Shown here in pieces: positions 8,061 through 16,352 of a DNA stretch of 28,729 bases. The notes beneath the pieces were generated by a model. That model worked only from the letters and a program-made list of their open reading frames with translations, was not told where the DNA came from and ran no database searches. Origin of the DNA: Peptococcaceae bacterium UBA4068 (lineage in GTDB: Bacteria > Bacillota > Dehalobacteriia > UBA4068); the NCBI GenBank assembly GCA_002382665.1, contig DFZA01000012.1:1-28729 (forward strand), in the 5' to 3' direction. Both the position numbers and the translations under genes were made by a program. Positions within the stretch are counted from its first letter, which is position 1, and the number at the start of each line of letters is the position of its first letter.

Positions 8061-9281
8061 ATGAACTGCGATCAATGGCAAATGTTAATACAACAAGAAA
8101 TTGACGGTAGCATATCAACTGATCAAGCGGCAAAATTACATATGCATCTTAAAGATTGCGAACAATGTGCCGCTTTTGCTCGCGAACTGCAAGAATTAGA
8201 TGCATTTTTAAAACAAGAATTAGCACCGGTTGATCCGCCTGCCAATTTTGTGGCAGAGATTATGGCAGCCTTACCGGCCCAACCGGCAGCTCAACCTCAG
8301 ACTATTACCAGAAAGTTCGGCTGGCGGCATTTTGCTTTGGCGGCTGCCGCGCTATTGATGGTTGCCGGAATTACTGCTACACACTTATGGGATTATACCC
8401 CTCAATCCACTGATAGTAATCCGGTAGTTGCCGATAATAATGATTCGGATACTGACAATAACCCAGCCATTGTAGATAACGACTCTACTACCGATGATGC
8501 ATCGACAATTAATTCAGATACTAACAATGTTGATGATACTAATGATGGTGATGTGGTTAATCCAAACAATACGACATCAAATGATACCGGTACTGCCTCA
8601 AAAGAAGAAGATTCGAATAATGATAACCAAGCATCAATACAGACAAATAATAATTCTTTTAGCGGTAATCTTAATTTGCCAACAGCAGCTTACAGCTCCC
8701 AAAGTCAAGGTGAGTATTCATTGACGATGTTAGCATCTTATAATGGTTATGATTCGTTATTGCCTTCGTTTGTCTCCAATAATTTGGTTGAATATTATGT
8801 CTGTGTTGACGGCGCCTACCAGAAATGGCAACAAACTATACCCGCCAAAGAAGCGCCGGTATTTATTGATAATGCCAATTTGGTACCGACCGTATGTTCT
8901 ATCACCAACAGTACAGACAACAGTTGGTTGTTTGATTATAGCTTCTTAACCACCACTTCTCCTGACAAGGACTTAAGAGCAGTAAATCGCGGAGGGGAAG
9001 ACAGCGGGTTCTATGTTTACAATGATAAAGATGAACTTAATTTTTATGACCAGGATGGCGGCGGCACAGTTTGCTCGTGGTCCGGCAATAGTAACAAAGT
9101 TTTGTATACAACCGCCAGCGGTGAATTAAAAGTTTACTATGCAGCAGAAAATATCAGCATTACTGTTTATCAATCAAACGTCAGTTGCGCCTGCTGGAGC
9201 AAAGACGGTAATAGGATCGTTTTTGCCGCCACAACTACAGGCGGAACGTACAGCAATATTTATCATGTTGTTACTCCTTAA
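8061..9281 (+). CDS. Membrane anti-sigma factor with zinc-finger domain and beta-propeller-like outer domain
   Basis: The N-terminal cytoplasmic domain has the ZAS/zf-HC2 signature with C3 and H29-x3-C33-x2-C36, expected to hold the preceding sigma factor. A single membrane helix lies at about 90-108 (FALAAAALLMVAGITA). A long linker rich in D, N, S and T covers about 113-205. The outer C-terminal part ends with two stretches that resemble TolB/PD40 propeller blades: VCSWSGNSNKVLYTT and CACWSKDGNRIVFAATT. At 406 residues it is much longer than a minimal anti-sigma factor. A strong AAAGGAGG site precedes the ATG. How release of the sigma factor would work (regulated proteolysis or shape change) cannot be read from the sequence. 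Confidence 0.88.
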   Translation: MNCDQWQMLIQQEIDGSISTDQAAKLHMHLKDCEQCAAFARELQELDAFLKQELAPVDPPANFVAEIMAALPAQPAAQPQTITRKFGWRHFALAAAALLMVAGITATHLWDYTPQSTDSNPVVADNNDSDTDNNPAIVDNDSTTDDASTINSDTNNVDDTNDGDVVNPNNTTSNDTGTASKEEDSNNDNQASIQTNNNSFSGNLNLPTAAYSSQSQGEYSLTMLASYNGYDSLLPSFVSNNLVEYYVCVDGAYQKWQQTIPAKEAPVFIDNANLVPTVCSITNSTDNSWLFDYSFLTTTSPDKDLRAVNRGGEDSGFYVYNDKDELNFYDQDGGGTVCSWSGNSNKVLYTTASGELKVYYAAENISITVYQSNVSCACWSKDGNRIVFAATTTGGTYSNIYHVVTP

Positions 9282-9294
9282 TTAATATGAATTT

Positions 9295-9337
9295 AAAAAA
9301 AAGAGCTGATTCGATATAAGAATCAGCTCTTTTTTTC
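9295..9337. terminator. Bidirectional terminator between sigma operon and EamA gene
   Basis: A run of 8 A, a 10-bp perfect stem (GAGCTGATTC / GAATCAGCTC), a 7-nt loop, and a run of 8 T. It serves the plus-strand sigma/anti-sigma operon and the convergent EamA gene, whose stop codon lies inside the stem. Confidence 0.93.
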
Positions 9338-10264
9338 GTTTTGTTTTATTCGCCGCATTTGACTTAACTCCGGTAATTGAGATAAGACAATAGCAATCAG
9401 CATCAATGCTGAACCGACTAATTCCCTCGGCGACATTATCTCATCTAATATTAGCCAACCGGCCAACGCCGCAAAAACTGCCTCCAAACTAAGTAGTAAC
9501 GAAGTTATAGCAGGCCCAATACTGCGCTGAGCAAAGATTTCCAAAGTATAGCCAATGGCGCTACCGAACACCGCAACATACAATAACGGCAAAATACAAG
9601 CATAAACCGATGCTAATGTCGGGTGTTCAAAAATTGCGGCCAGCGGCAGGCAAATAATCCCAATAACCACAAATTGTAAACATGACAGCAAAAGGCCATC
9701 TACTCGCGGCGAAAAATAATCCAATAATATTATATCAAAAGCAATCGTCACAGCGCTTAATAATAAATAAACATCACCACGACCAATAGTTAATCTTTCA
9801 TTCATGCAAAGCAAATAGAGGCCAATTGCCGTTACAGCAACAGCAACCCAAATAAAAACATTTACTTTTCTTTTAAAAAAAATGCCTAAAAGCGGTACAA
9901 TTATTATGTATAATACTGAAATAAACCCCGCTTTACCTGCTGTTGTATAGGCAATACCAGCTTGTTGCAAAACATTACCACAACTTAACAATGCCCCGCA
10001 AATTATTGAACCCAGTAATAATTCTTTTCTCTGTGAAAAAACCGAAAAAAGCGGGCGGTAATCTTGCGGGCGTCTGATTTTTTGATAACCCCTCAATAAA
10101 ACGACACCAATTAAAAGAACTATCGCCGCAATAAATGAACGCACTGCCATAAATGTCAGCGGACCGATATAAAACGCAGCATGTTTTTGAGCAACAAAAC
10201 AAAAACCCCAAATTAAGGCCGCAAATAATAACATCAAATTACCGCGTAGCTGATTTGTCTGCAT
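9323..10264 (-). CDS. EamA/DMT-family transporter (RhaT/YdcZ-like superfamily)
   Basis: A drug/metabolite-type permease with ten predicted membrane helices in two EamA repeats. The first repeat opens with NLMLLFAALIWGFCFVAQKHA and continues to the CGNVLQQAGIAYTTAGKAGFI motif typical of the family. The second ends with GSAIGYTLEIFAQRSIGPAITSLLLSLEAVFAALAGWLILDE. The chosen ATG (10264) starts MQTNQLRGN directly before helix 1 and has TAGGAT upstream; a frame extension to 10357 would add 31 residues of non-membrane sequence with no better start. The substrate is unknown: relatives export amino acids, cofactors or other metabolites. The short charged tail ends in QNEKKS. It appears to be a single-gene unit. 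Confidence 0.9.
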   Translation of the reverse strand: MQTNQLRGNLMLLFAALIWGFCFVAQKHAAFYIGPLTFMAVRSFIAAIVLLIGVVLLRGYQKIRRPQDYRPLFSVFSQRKELLLGSIICGALLSCGNVLQQAGIAYTTAGKAGFISVLYIIIVPLLGIFFKRKVNVFIWVAVAVTAIGLYLLCMNERLTIGRGDVYLLLSAVTIAFDIILLDYFSPRVDGLLLSCLQFVVIGIICLPLAAIFEHPTLASVYACILPLLYVAVFGSAIGYTLEIFAQRSIGPAITSLLLSLEAVFAALAGWLILDEIMSPRELVGSALMLIAIVLSQLPELSQMRRIKQNEKKS

Positions 10265-10435
10265 GTAAATAATCCTATTAATAGTAAACATAGTTTTATT
10301 ATATTCAGCATACCGTATCTGACGACAAAAAATCAAGTTATTTTTGCACACCGTCAACTTTTTGATTTTTAATAGAATAAAAAAACTGGATATTCCAAAT
10401 CTTTTTTAATAAAGTATAATTTATAAATGAAACCT

Positions 10436-10794
10436 CCCAAATTTTGTGTAAACCTCTATCATGGTATAAAACGGAAGCACAACGATGGAGGTTTTACTTA
10501 TGGCAGCCCCGAAAGGTGACAAAGGTGAGGTCGGTGTTCCCGACGGAAGACAGCCTGTTGAAAATGCTGTACCTGGCCGTGATGGATATTACAAGAATGG
10601 ACCGGCCGACGCGTGATCCACGCCCAATTAACAGTGTGTTTCGCCAATCTGATGTCAGATTAAGCTCTATGCACCTCACTCGGCCGAGAAGCCGCTAATA
10701 TGATAGCAAAGGGGACCAGCTCAATATACGCCGCCCCCTTGCAGATAATTTCGCTATATTTATACCACATTTCGGTGTTTACACAGATTTTGGG
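10436..10794 (+). mobile_element. Internally deleted IS256-family element (MITE-like remnant)
   Basis: The ends are 18-bp inverted repeats: 10436-10453 and the reverse complement of 10777-10794 match at 16 of 18 positions (CCCAAATTTTGTGTAAAC type). Between them only the very start region and the last part of a transposase remain. No exact target duplication is visible; the flanks only partly resemble each other. At about 359 bp and with both ends kept, it could in principle be moved by a full IS256-type transposase elsewhere in the genome. Confidence 0.85.
10534..10663 (+). pseudogene. C-terminal fragment of an IS256-family (mutator) transposase, frameshifted
   Basis: One frame encodes VFPTEDSLLKMLYLAVMD, then ITR, and a second frame continues as WTGRRVIHAQLTVCFANLM before its stop at 10661-10663. 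Joined, they match the well known C-terminal end of IS256-type transposases, in which ITRKWTGR is followed by DW and IHAQL. A frameshift and a short deletion separate the two parts. All catalytic DDE residues are lost. Confidence 0.85.
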
Positions 10795-10818
10795 ATACCC
10801 ACTGGTCTTTTTTTCAAA

Positions 10819-12033
10819 TTAATTTACGCCTTCTTCATAGGCAACTTCACCATGTAAAGCTATATCCAGTCCTTCTCTTTCTTCTTCTTCACTGACTTTA
10901 ACTCTGGTAAAAATATTAATTACCTTTAAAGCTATTAAACTGAAGACAAAAGCATATGCGCCAACAGCTATAACAACCAGCGTTTGCTTTAAGAAAAATG
11001 ATCCGCCTCCTAAAAGTAAACCATTAGCTCCGGCGGAATTTACTGCGGTAGTGGCAAATACACCTAATAAAATAGTACCAAGAATACCACCTACGCCATG
11101 AACACCCCAAACATCAAGGGCATCATCCCATTGAAGTTTGTTTTTCATTTCCACAGCTAAGTAACAAATAGTGCCTGCTAAACATCCGATGATAACACTT
11201 GAACCGGTGGTCACATAACCGGCCGCAGGTGTAATCGTTGCCAGGCCGGCAACGGCGCCGGTCAGTAAGCCAAGGAATTTGGCTTTGCCATTTCTTATCC
11301 AGTCAATTATCAACCAAACAAAACCTGCAAAGGAAGCGGCTACGTCAGTATTTAAAAATGCCAATGCGGTTACGGAATCTACCCCTAATTCGCTTCCAGC
11401 ATTAAAACCATACCAGCCAAACCATAGCAAACCTGTACCAATAGCAACAAGCGGTAAATTATGAGGTAAACTAAACACTTTCCGTTTGCCCACAAATACC
11501 ACCGAAGCCAACGCCGCCATACCGGCTGATGTATGTACTACAATACCGCCTGCAAAATCGAGGACGCCCATTTGGGCCAGTAAACCACCACCCCAAATCA
11601 TATGTACCAGCGGGAAATATACGAAAAGCAGCCAAACAACAAGAAATATCACATATGGACCAAATCTAACTCTGTTGGCAAATGCGCCGGTAATCAATGC
11701 GGGCGTAATGATAGCAAACATCATTTGATAGGCAATAAATACAAGCAAGGGAATATTATCAGCCTGCAACATATCTGAAGGTTTGATTCCCATCATAAAC
11801 GCATGATTAAGATTACCTATAATTGCACCTTCACCACCACTGAAACATAATGAATAACCAACTGCAAACCAGATTACGGTAGTTATGGACATTGACACGA
11901 AGCTTTGAAACATTATCGCTAAAACATTTTTCCTGCCGACAAGACCTCCATAAAAAAATGCCAAACCAGGCGTCATTAGCATGACAAGGCTTGTGGCAAT
12001 CAGCATAAACGCTGTATTTGCTTGATTTATCAT
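10819..12033 (-). CDS. amt: Ammonium transporter (Amt/MEP/Rh family)
   Basis: A membrane channel for ammonium uptake with the family's eleven-helix plan. It starts NQANTAFMLIATSLVMLMTPGLAFFYGGLVGRKN. The two pore histidines are present: H167 in VVHTSAGMAAL and H312 in WGVHGVGGILGT, counted from the ATG at 12033. That ATG is preferred because AGGAG lies 11 nt upstream; an ATG at 12054 would add 7 residues. Length is about 404 residues. No GlnK/GlnB regulator gene is adjacent, which is unusual for a bacterial amt. The kinase/regulator pair just upstream on the same strand (gap about 100 bases) may control it or simply precede it. Confidence 0.95.
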   Translation of the reverse strand: MINQANTAFMLIATSLVMLMTPGLAFFYGGLVGRKNVLAIMFQSFVSMSITTVIWFAVGYSLCFSGGEGAIIGNLNHAFMMGIKPSDMLQADNIPLLVFIAYQMMFAIITPALITGAFANRVRFGPYVIFLVVWLLFVYFPLVHMIWGGGLLAQMGVLDFAGGIVVHTSAGMAALASVVFVGKRKVFSLPHNLPLVAIGTGLLWFGWYGFNAGSELGVDSVTALAFLNTDVAASFAGFVWLIIDWIRNGKAKFLGLLTGAVAGLATITPAAGYVTTGSSVIIGCLAGTICYLAVEMKNKLQWDDALDVWGVHGVGGILGTILLGVFATTAVNSAGANGLLLGGGSFFLKQTLVVIAVGAYAFVFSLIALKVINIFTRVKVSEEEEREGLDIALHGEVAYEEGVN

Positions 12034-12135
12034 CGGCTCATCTTCTCCTATCATATAATCATACTATTGATGTAGAATTATATCATCGAAGATAAGCCTG
12101 TCACTATATAGATGTGATGAATTGTGTTTTTTATG

Positions 12136-13491
12136 TTATAAATTATCAGTAAAAATGTCATTGTTATTTGTAACAAGATCTTTTAATATTAAAAGATCTT
12201 GCTCGACATATTTTTCATCCACTGAAGTATTCAAAATAACATTATCATATTGATTAATAATATCTTTGGCGATCCATAAGCCAAAACCACGGTTTTCGCC
12301 TTTGGTCGACCAGTTTTTTTCAAACATCTTTACGGGATCCGCAACAACTCCAATAGAATTTTTTATTTTAAAAATTACTTCTTCCACGGATTCCCCAATT
12401 TTGAAATATACCTTTTTTTCATCGCTTTCACCGGCAGCTTCAATCGCATTATCAAGTAAAATGCCAAGAATTTCGCAAAGATGGCTTGATTTCATTTTTA
12501 TGTTATCAACTTCGCTGTGAACTTTTAAAACAAGTTTAACGCCAAGATTTTCAGCATAAATCATTTTGGAAATAATCAAACCGGTAATTGCCGGATTTTT
12601 AATAAAATTAAGTTTAAAATAATTAATTGTTTCATTTTTATTTTTATCAACAATAATTTCGTTTAAATAATTCTTTAGACCATCATTATCGTCACTCATC
12701 ACATACCCGTCAATCGACGCCAAGGTATTTTCGTAACTGTGCTTGAACTTCTTTAAGCCTTCAACCATTACTTCCAGCCTTTGATTAGCCAACTTGGTTT
12801 CATGCTGGGAGGCTAAATTATTCTCTTCAATATCGGAGACTTTTTTATAAAAAACAAATGATATTATGAGTATTACCAACAAAGATACTGAATAAACAAT
12901 TATGAGTATTGCCTGCGACTTATTAACGTATGCTTTGGCATTTGTTTCAATATTATAATTTGATTCTTCCAATATAACCGACATACGGTCGATAGCATCT
13001 CTATGCCTTTCAAAAACCGGCATCATTTCCGTATTAGCTACATCCTGCATAACCTGGTAATTCCGGTTCTCCACGGCCGGAACAAATTTTTCATCATATA
13101 TTTGATAAAACTTGTTTACATTCATATTAGAAGAAGCAAGTAGTTTTAATATATCTTTATCATTAATGTTTTTCTGCCATTTTTGATAATAATCCTGATA
13201 TTCTTGTCTGGTTTCCACCATTTTTTCCATATATTCGTTTATTTTATCGGGATCTTTTTCATTGGCTATCTGCTGCACAACCAAATATGATTCAATAATA
13301 TACAGCTTGGGCGGAAATATATCGGCTTTTAAATCATTGCTGGATTTGATCTTTTGATATAAATCGCTTTCGATACTGATCTTGTTAATGACATTAAAGA
13401 AAAACAAGTTTGTTAAAACCGATGAAACCAAAAAAATTGCAATCAGCAAAATTAGATACTTCTTAATATTATTAGAATTTAACATAGTCAT
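12136..13491 (-). CDS. GHKL-type sensor histidine kinase with four-helix-bundle sensor
   Basis: A 451-residue sensor. Membrane helix 1 is at about 12-34 and helix 2 at about 190-215. Between them lies a mostly helical outer domain of about 150 residues with DIFPPKLYIIESYLV near its start, resembling four-helix-bundle (4HB_MCP-like) ligand domains. The cytoplasmic part has a likely phosphoacceptor H251 in KKFKHSYENTL, an N box at about 344 (LLDNAIEAAGES) and a G box near 401 (NRGFGLWIAKD). This is the AgrC/CitA-like HPK group that pairs with LytTR regulators, but the polytopic peptide-sensing membrane domain of AgrC is missing. It follows its regulator by 3 bases; GAGG overlaps the junction. 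The ligand is unknown. Confidence 0.9.
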   Translation of the reverse strand: MTMLNSNNIKKYLILLIAIFLVSSVLTNLFFFNVINKISIESDLYQKIKSSNDLKADIFPPKLYIIESYLVVQQIANEKDPDKINEYMEKMVETRQEYQDYYQKWQKNINDKDILKLLASSNMNVNKFYQIYDEKFVPAVENRNYQVMQDVANTEMMPVFERHRDAIDRMSVILEESNYNIETNAKAYVNKSQAILIIVYSVSLLVILIISFVFYKKVSDIEENNLASQHETKLANQRLEVMVEGLKKFKHSYENTLASIDGYVMSDDNDGLKNYLNEIIVDKNKNETINYFKLNFIKNPAITGLIISKMIYAENLGVKLVLKVHSEVDNIKMKSSHLCEILGILLDNAIEAAGESDEKKVYFKIGESVEEVIFKIKNSIGVVADPVKMFEKNWSTKGENRGFGLWIAKDIINQYDNVILNTSVDEKYVEQDLLILKDLVTNNNDIFTDNL

Positions 13492-13494
13492 CCT

Positions 13495-14226
13495 CTACCG
13501 TTTAAGCATATTGCCCAATTCATTAACCAAATTTTTTTTATATTTACCGCCTATGAAACACTTTTGCCCATTTTTAAGAGTGATTTCCATATCAGACAAA
13601 TTTAATTTATCGATAAAATATTTATTGACGATAAAACTTTTGTGACATCTGATAAAAGCTTCTTTCTCAAGTTCATCGTAAATGGCATCAAGCGACTGAT
13701 AACAATATACTGTTTTAGTCGTAGAATGAATAATACATTTATTCCCGAATTTCTCCATAAAAACAATCTCAGCTTTGGGGATCTGGTATATTATATTTCC
13801 TATTTTGACATGAAGAAGCTCGGGTTTTTTTATATTATAATTTTTAAGATAATCGTTATTGACTTCAATTAAGACATCGCATAGGTCTTTCTTGGTAATC
13901 GGCTTGGGTAAAAAATCGAATGGACGCACCTTAAATGATTTAAAAACTAGGTTTGCATATTGCGAAATAAATACGATATACGCATCATCAAATTTCTCAT
14001 GAATTATAGAGGCCAAATCCAATCCGCTCATTTTGGTATTCAGGTCAATATCCAGAAAGAAAACGTTAGGATTGTTACCCTCAATAAAACTTTCAACTTG
14101 CTCCGGCGAAGCGCAGTCCAGTACTATAGAGCCATCGATATTTTGATCACTGATGACATGATTTAAATTTTCGATAATAACCTTCCTATATTCATTATTA
14201 TCTTCACAAACTACTATTTCCAGCAA
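13495..14226 (-). CDS. LytTR-family response regulator
   Basis: A 243-residue two-domain regulator. The receiver domain has acidic residues E8 and D9, phosphoacceptor D59 (VFFLDIDL) and K108 (FDFLPKP). A LytTR DNA-binding domain covers about 137-240, with the typical IVFMEKFGNKCIIHS, FIRCHKSFIVN and YIDKL-like segments ending in GGKYKKNLV. Regulators of this type (AgrA, ComE, VirR, LytR) activate small sets of genes by binding paired direct repeats. It is the first gene of an apparent regulator-kinase-amt run. I could not find a convincing LytTR direct repeat upstream. Confidence 0.93.
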   Translation of the reverse strand: MLEIVVCEDNNEYRKVIIENLNHVISDQNIDGSIVLDCASPEQVESFIEGNNPNVFFLDIDLNTKMSGLDLASIIHEKFDDAYIVFISQYANLVFKSFKVRPFDFLPKPITKKDLCDVLIEVNNDYLKNYNIKKPELLHVKIGNIIYQIPKAEIVFMEKFGNKCIIHSTTKTVYCYQSLDAIYDELEKEAFIRCHKSFIVNKYFIDKLNLSDMEITLKNGQKCFIGGKYKKNLVNELGNMLKR

Positions 14227-14442
14227 GCTATATCACCTCTTTAACCCAAAAGATAATATTATTGTATCATTCATAAAAATAAAACACAACTTGTCATTTT
14301 ACTGCTTTAATAAGTTAAACCAACTAACCCTATAGGCATCAAGTAATATCATAATAAAATAATATCTATACCGAACATTTAGGTTATCACGGATATCATA
14401 AGAATAAAGGTAGTATAATCATGATTTTCGGGAGTAATAAAG
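14227..14442. promoter_or_regulatory. Divergent promoter region, regulator / flavoprotein
   Basis: A 216-base AT-rich gap between divergent genes. A perfect TATAAT at 14414-14419 is the likely -10 box for the plus-strand flavoprotein gene, 24 bases before its ATG; no good -35 box sits at the normal distance. AGAGGTGATATAG before the regulator provides its ribosome binding site (minus strand). Confidence 0.45.
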
Positions 14443-15507
14443 ATGTATGATATCGCAATTGTAGGATTAGGCCCAGCTGGTGCGACACTGGCACGATTAC
14501 TAAATCGCAACTTTCATGTTGTGGTAATTGACAAGAAGAGGTCTGATGGAAAAGGTTTTCATAAACCCTGCGGTGGGCTTCTGGCATTAGATGCACAAAA
14601 AGCAATCTCTCAATTTGATTTAACGCTTCCCAAAGATGTACTTGTAGACCCACAGATTTTTGCTGTTCGTTCTATAGATCTTAAAACAGGGATTATCCGC
14701 CACTATCAACGCTTTTATATAAATCTTGACAGGTATAAATTTGACTTGTGGTTAAAATCTCTTATCCCGGATAATGTTGATATATTTGAAGATAGCGAAT
14801 GTACACGCATAGAATATTATAATGGTAGTTATAATTTACAATTAGTCTGTAGCGGTGAAACAAAGGATATAACCGCCAAATATATCGTAGGCGCCGATGG
14901 AGCCAATTCTATCGTGCGGAGGTTTTTATACCCTCATAAGAAAATTCGCAGCTATATTGCAATTCAGCAATGGTTCCCGGAAAAAAACCTCAATCCTTTT
15001 TATTCTTGTGTATTCGATCCCGAAAACACAGATTGCTACTCTTGGGCAATTTCCAAGGACGGTTATTTTATATTTGGCGGTGCATATCCTAAAAATAATT
15101 GCCACATGAGATTTGAGAACCAGAAAAAAAGACTAAAAGAATGGGGATTTTGTCTTGAGGAAGTACAAAAGACAGAATGTTGCCTAGTGCTTCGTCCATC
15201 AATGTTAAATGATTTTTGTACCGGTAAGGACAATGCGTTTTTAATAGGCGAGGCCGCCGGATTTATCAGCCCCAGTTCATTAGAGGGTATCAGTAGCGCT
15301 ATAAATTCAGCATACTATTTAAGCGAGGTTCTTAATGCCAATGAGGTAAACCCTTGTTTTGCTTATCATAAAAAAACATTCAAATTGCGGCTTAAATTAT
15401 ACTTTAAAATATTAAAATGCCCATTTATGTACTTCCCACCGCTGCGAAGGTTTGTTATGACAACAGGCATTAACAGTATAAATATAATAAAAAATATAAA
15501 CGAGTAA
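14443..15507 (+). CDS. FAD-dependent oxidoreductase, geranylgeranyl reductase family
   Basis: A 354-residue flavoprotein. The N-terminal dinucleotide fold reads DIAIVGLGPAGATLARLL, followed by an acidic VVVIDKK strand end. KPCGGLL near residue 45 matches the conserved cysteine-glycine loop of geranylgeranyl reductases. A second FAD motif is IVGADGANSIVRR near 148-160. The third, FLIGEAAGFISPSSLEGI, near 266-283, closes the FAD site. Relatives reduce isoprenoid chains or act as monooxygenase-like hydroxylases; the substrate here cannot be read from sequence. The C-terminal part is basic and aromatic and may lie on the membrane. GGGAG precedes the ATG. It stands alone with a terminator 57 bases downstream. 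Confidence 0.88.
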   Translation: MYDIAIVGLGPAGATLARLLNRNFHVVVIDKKRSDGKGFHKPCGGLLALDAQKAISQFDLTLPKDVLVDPQIFAVRSIDLKTGIIRHYQRFYINLDRYKFDLWLKSLIPDNVDIFEDSECTRIEYYNGSYNLQLVCSGETKDITAKYIVGADGANSIVRRFLYPHKKIRSYIAIQQWFPEKNLNPFYSCVFDPENTDCYSWAISKDGYFIFGGAYPKNNCHMRFENQKKRLKEWGFCLEEVQKTECCLVLRPSMLNDFCTGKDNAFLIGEAAGFISPSSLEGISSAINSAYYLSEVLNANEVNPCFAYHKKTFKLRLKLYFKILKCPFMYFPPLRRFVMTTGINSINIIKNINE

Positions 15508-15563
15508 AAGCAAAGGAAGCGAAGTGATGGTTTTAGTTTAACAGTATCTTCTATAGCATAAAT

Positions 15564-15609
15564 AAAAAGCAAACACCGCACCGATTAAGCACAAGGGTTT
15601 GCTTTTTTT
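15564..15609. terminator. Terminator between flavoprotein and VanZ-like genes
   Basis: AAAAAGCAAAC pairs with GTTTGCTTTTTTT across a 22-nt loop. It lies between the convergent genes and has T runs in both directions. Confidence 0.75.
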
Positions 15610-15628
15610 ATGCATATAGGATTTTCTT

Positions 15629-16057
15629 CTATTGTTTTTGACTGCGATAGATAAGCTTATTTATTATCAGATATCCGAGCAGGACGCCAACTGTATTTAA
15701 GATCAGATCATCGATTTCACTAATACCGGTGCCCAGTATATATTGAGTGGCCTCAATTGCCAGTGACAATATAAAACCCCATACCAGCATCTTTGAAAAT
15801 GAAATTTTTTTCTTTGATATTAACGACGTCAGCATACCAAAAGGGATAAAGCAGATGATATTTCCAACCAAAAGATATATAGCATAGAAATATCTATTTG
15901 CGTCTATCAAATACAAGTAACCAATAAACGGATATATATTAATACTTCCGCCAAATAAAGAAAAATAGTAACGGAAAACTGTTATTTTCAATAATAAAAT
16001 AATATAAATGATAAAAATTATATAAAAAATGGTTCTTGAAAGATGTTTATACTTCAT
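15629..16057 (-). CDS. VanZ-like family membrane protein
   Basis: A 142-residue protein with four predicted helices. The family pattern is clear: N-terminal helix, INIYPFIGYLYLID, GNIICFIPFGMLTSLI, and the C-terminal SLAIEATQYILGTGISEIDDLILNTVGVLLGYL in which the E-x2-Q and D-D/N-T residues are conserved. VanZ itself gives low-level teicoplanin resistance in enterococci, but most chromosomal homologues have no known role, so resistance should not be assumed. The ribosome binding site is weak (GGTTG). It is convergent with the flavoprotein gene and appears monocistronic. Confidence 0.9.
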   Translation of the reverse strand: MKYKHLSRTIFYIIFIIYIILLLKITVFRYYFSLFGGSINIYPFIGYLYLIDANRYFYAIYLLVGNIICFIPFGMLTSLISKKKISFSKMLVWGFILSLAIEATQYILGTGISEIDDLILNTVGVLLGYLIINKLIYRSQKQ

Positions 16058-16292
16058 GTATTCACAACCAATTATTTTTGTATTATATTACGTAGGAATG
16101 GCTCTATTACAACTGTAGGGAACACCATTAATGATTTTTATATGCTAATGTGTTTTAAACGATCTTTAGCCTCCATTGCCTTTCCGTACTATAGTATAAT
16201 ATTACCCCGACAATAAAAAAACAACCCCTCCTCACTGATTAACTCGTAAATCTACCAAGTAATTGCGCACAAATGAACCGTTTCCTTGGAAC

Positions 16293-16332
16293 ACAAAAAC
16301 TTCGCCGAAAAACTTGTCAGCGAAGTTTTTGT
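16293..16332 (-). terminator. Terminator of the ABC transporter operon
   Basis: A 13-bp perfect stem (ACAAAAACTTCGC / GCGAAGTTTTTGT) with a 14-nt loop lies 20 bases past the permease stop. The minus-strand T run is inside the stem (GTTTTTGT side), so it can work in either direction. Confidence 0.8.
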
Positions 16333-16352
16333 CTTTTATGTTCAAGATAATA

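Noticed and set aside
12055..12135. LytTR direct-repeat binding site upstream of amt or the regulator
   Set aside because: I found no pair of matching 9-bp repeats at 12-bp spacing in 12055-12135 or 14227-14442.
15629..16057. Glycopeptide resistance gene
   Set aside because: The protein is VanZ-like only; no vanHAX-type genes are present and most homologues are not resistance genes.
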